Positions 5,779 through 7,120 of a stretch of 7,120 nt of DNA are shown piece after piece (the first letter of the stretch is position 1; every line of letters begins with the position of its first letter). The DNA lies in assembly GCA_030037515.1 (NCBI GenBank), contig JASHRE010000790.1, positions 1 through 7,120 of the forward strand, given 5' to 3'. The DNA is from Candidatus Sulfotelmatobacter sp. (GTDB lineage Bacteria > Acidobacteriota > Terriglobia > Terriglobales > Acidobacteriaceae). Position numbers and translations under genes: made by a program. The notes beneath the pieces were generated by a model. It saw nothing but the letters and a program-made list of their open reading frames with translations, was not told the DNA's origin and searched no databases.

Positions 5779-7120
5779 GTGGGGGAAAAACTACTGCGGT
5801 TCGCGCTTTCGTATTCAATCGTTTTAATGCTGCTTTTATTCGGGTTGAGCCCTGCATATGCGGATGTCACGGGTTCGCTTACGGGCGTAGTTCGTGATCC
5901 TTCCCAGGCGGTCGTTGCGGGCGCGAAAGTCACGATCACAAACACCCAAACCAACCTGAGTCAGTCCACCGTTTCAGCAGCCGACGGCTCATACCACTTC
6001 CTGGCGTTGGCGGCCGGGACGTACAAGATCTCCGTGACCTCTCAGGGCTTTCGCCCCTACTCTTCCACGAACGAGATCACGGTCCAGGTGAACGATCAAC
6101 TGAAACTCGATATCCGGCTCGAGGTCGGCACGGTGGCTGAGGAGGTCGACGTCACCGGCAATCTTGTGCACGTGGAGACGGAGAGCACGCAACTCGGAGA
6201 CGTGATCGATTCCCAGAAGATGCTGAACCTGCCGCTGAATGGCCGCAGCTACCTCGACCTGCTGGGATTGCAGGCCGGAGTGGCGCCGGCGGGATCCGTG
6301 ACCATCGGTGGTGATTCTGGAACCGGTGCAAGGCCGGTTTCGGGTTACATCACCAATGCTGGCAATGTCTCAGTCAATGGTCAGCGCGAGACCGCCAACG
6401 CGTTTCTGGTGAACGGTGGCGATGTCAGCGAGGGACGGAACCTGGGTGCCGGACTGGTTCCGAATCTTGATTCGGTCGAAGAGTTCCGCCTTATCACCAA
6501 CAGCTTTGACGCGGAATACGGCAAATTCAGCGGCGCGGTGATGAACGCCATCACCAAGTCAGGTACGAATGGCTTCCACGGGGATGCCTTCGAGTTCCTG
6601 CGCAACGACGATCTGGATGCCAGGAGTTTCTTCACAACCAACAAGTCTGAACTGCGACAGCACCAGTTCGGGTTCACGGCTGGGGGACCTTTTTGGAAGG
6701 ACAGGCTGTTCTGGTTCACCGATTATCAAGGAACCAAACAAGTGCAGGGCGCAGAGACCGGCATCGTTTACGTGCCGAGCACTGCCGAGCTTCAGGGCAA
6801 TTTTGGGCCCGGAGCCTTGACGGGTACTGTCGATGGCCAGCCCAATTCTGGTTGCCCCAGCTGTGTCGATTGGCCCCAAAGGCTTTCCCTACGACTGGGC
6901 TACCCGGTAACCACTAACGAGCCATACTGGACTGCTGGCTGCACCACGCTGGCGGACGCTCAGGCTGGCATGTGCGTTTTTCCCAACGGTGTAATACCCC
7001 AGAACGCGTGGTCGCCCGCAGCTGTCGGAATTCTCCCTTACATTCCGGGGCCCAATAACAGCTCGGGCACCTACTCGTCCAATAGTCAAAAGAATACCGT
7101 TAGCGACAACAAAATCGGAG
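5779..7120 (+). CDS. TonB-dependent receptor with N-terminal carboxypeptidase-regulatory domain (Oar-like), C-terminus outside window
   Basis: The frame is open for 447 codons to the window edge; the family usually exceeds 1000 residues, so the rest of the barrel lies outside. Residues 1-27 are a signal peptide (GEKLLRF, then a hydrophobic run, cleavage AYA|D). A CarboxypepD_reg beta-sandwich follows (about 30-115: GSLTGVVRDPSQAVVAGAKV, then DGSYHFLALAAGTYKI and SQGFRPY). The plug domain comes next, with the family motifs LPLNGRSY (from 151), SVNGQRETANAFLVNGGD near 200, SVEEFRLITNSFDAEYGKFS and SGTNGFHGDAFEFLRN (about 235-275). The first barrel strands follow (QFGFTAGGPFWKDRLFWFTD). Family role: energy-dependent outer-membrane uptake of a ligand too large for porins, driven by TonB-ExbBD encoded elsewhere. 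Next to a GH3 glucosidase, an oligosaccharide ligand is a reasonable inference. Four cysteines (359, 362, 388, 399) sit in a predicted loop. The gene is separate from the receptor remnant upstream of GH3. Confidence 0.9.
   Translation, partial: MGEKLLRFALSYSIVLMLLLFGLSPAYADVTGSLTGVVRDPSQAVVAGAKVTITNTQTNLSQSTVSAADGSYHFLALAAGTYKISVTSQGFRPYSSTNEITVQVNDQLKLDIRLEVGTVAEEVDVTGNLVHVETESTQLGDVIDSQKMLNLPLNGRSYLDLLGLQAGVAPAGSVTIGGDSGTGARPVSGYITNAGNVSVNGQRETANAFLVNGGDVSEGRNLGAGLVPNLDSVEEFRLITNSFDAEYGKFSGAVMNAITKSGTNGFHGDAFEFLRNDDLDARSFFTTNKSELRQHQFGFTAGGPFWKDRLFWFTDYQGTKQVQGAETGIVYVPSTAELQGNFGPGALTGTVDGQPNSGCPSCVDWPQRLSLRLGYPVTTNEPYWTAGCTTLADAQAGMCVFPNGVIPQNAWSPAAVGILPYIPGPNNSSGTYSSNSQKNTVSDNKIG

Overview
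The window looks like a piece of an Acidobacteriota chromosome (Terriglobia/Solibacter-like). This is inferred from protein style, not from a marker gene. It combines an Oar-type TonB-dependent receptor with an N-terminal carboxypeptidase-regulatory domain, a secreted GH3 beta-glucosidase and a lipoprotein built of choice-of-anchor D (ASPM/SPD-2/Hydin-like) modules. No rRNA, tRNA, CRISPR array, transposase or phage gene was seen.

Layout. Bases 1-1410 (minus strand) hold the N-terminal 470 codons of a secreted lipoprotein with four beta-sandwich repeats; the gene leaves the window at base 1. Bases 1411-2430 have no intact gene. On the minus strand, 1656-1867 encode what reads as the C-terminal end of a GH30-type glycosidase, broken by a frameshift. 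On the plus strand, 2429-2674 encode the last ~80 residues of a TonB-dependent receptor, followed by a clear intrinsic terminator (2697-2725). The two fragments point away from each other and both lack their 5' parts. This is what a deletion across the shared upstream region of two divergent genes would leave. Bases 2788-5283 (plus) carry an intact GH3 enzyme with a PA14 domain inserted in its second catalytic domain. Bases 5284-5778 are non-coding as far as can be read. Bases 5779-7120 (plus) are the N-terminal 447 codons of a second, intact-looking TonB-dependent receptor, starting at GTG behind a good Shine-Dalgarno sequence.

How it fits together. GH3, the downstream receptor, the GH30-like relic and the receptor relic are all parts expected in a glycan-utilisation locus: outer-membrane capture and uptake of an oligosaccharide, and periplasmic or extracellular cleavage of beta-linked sugars. 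The locus appears partly decayed, with GH3 and the second receptor surviving. The substrate cannot be read from the sequence. I do not see a convincing new biological system here. The most interesting item is the pair of back-to-back gene relics.
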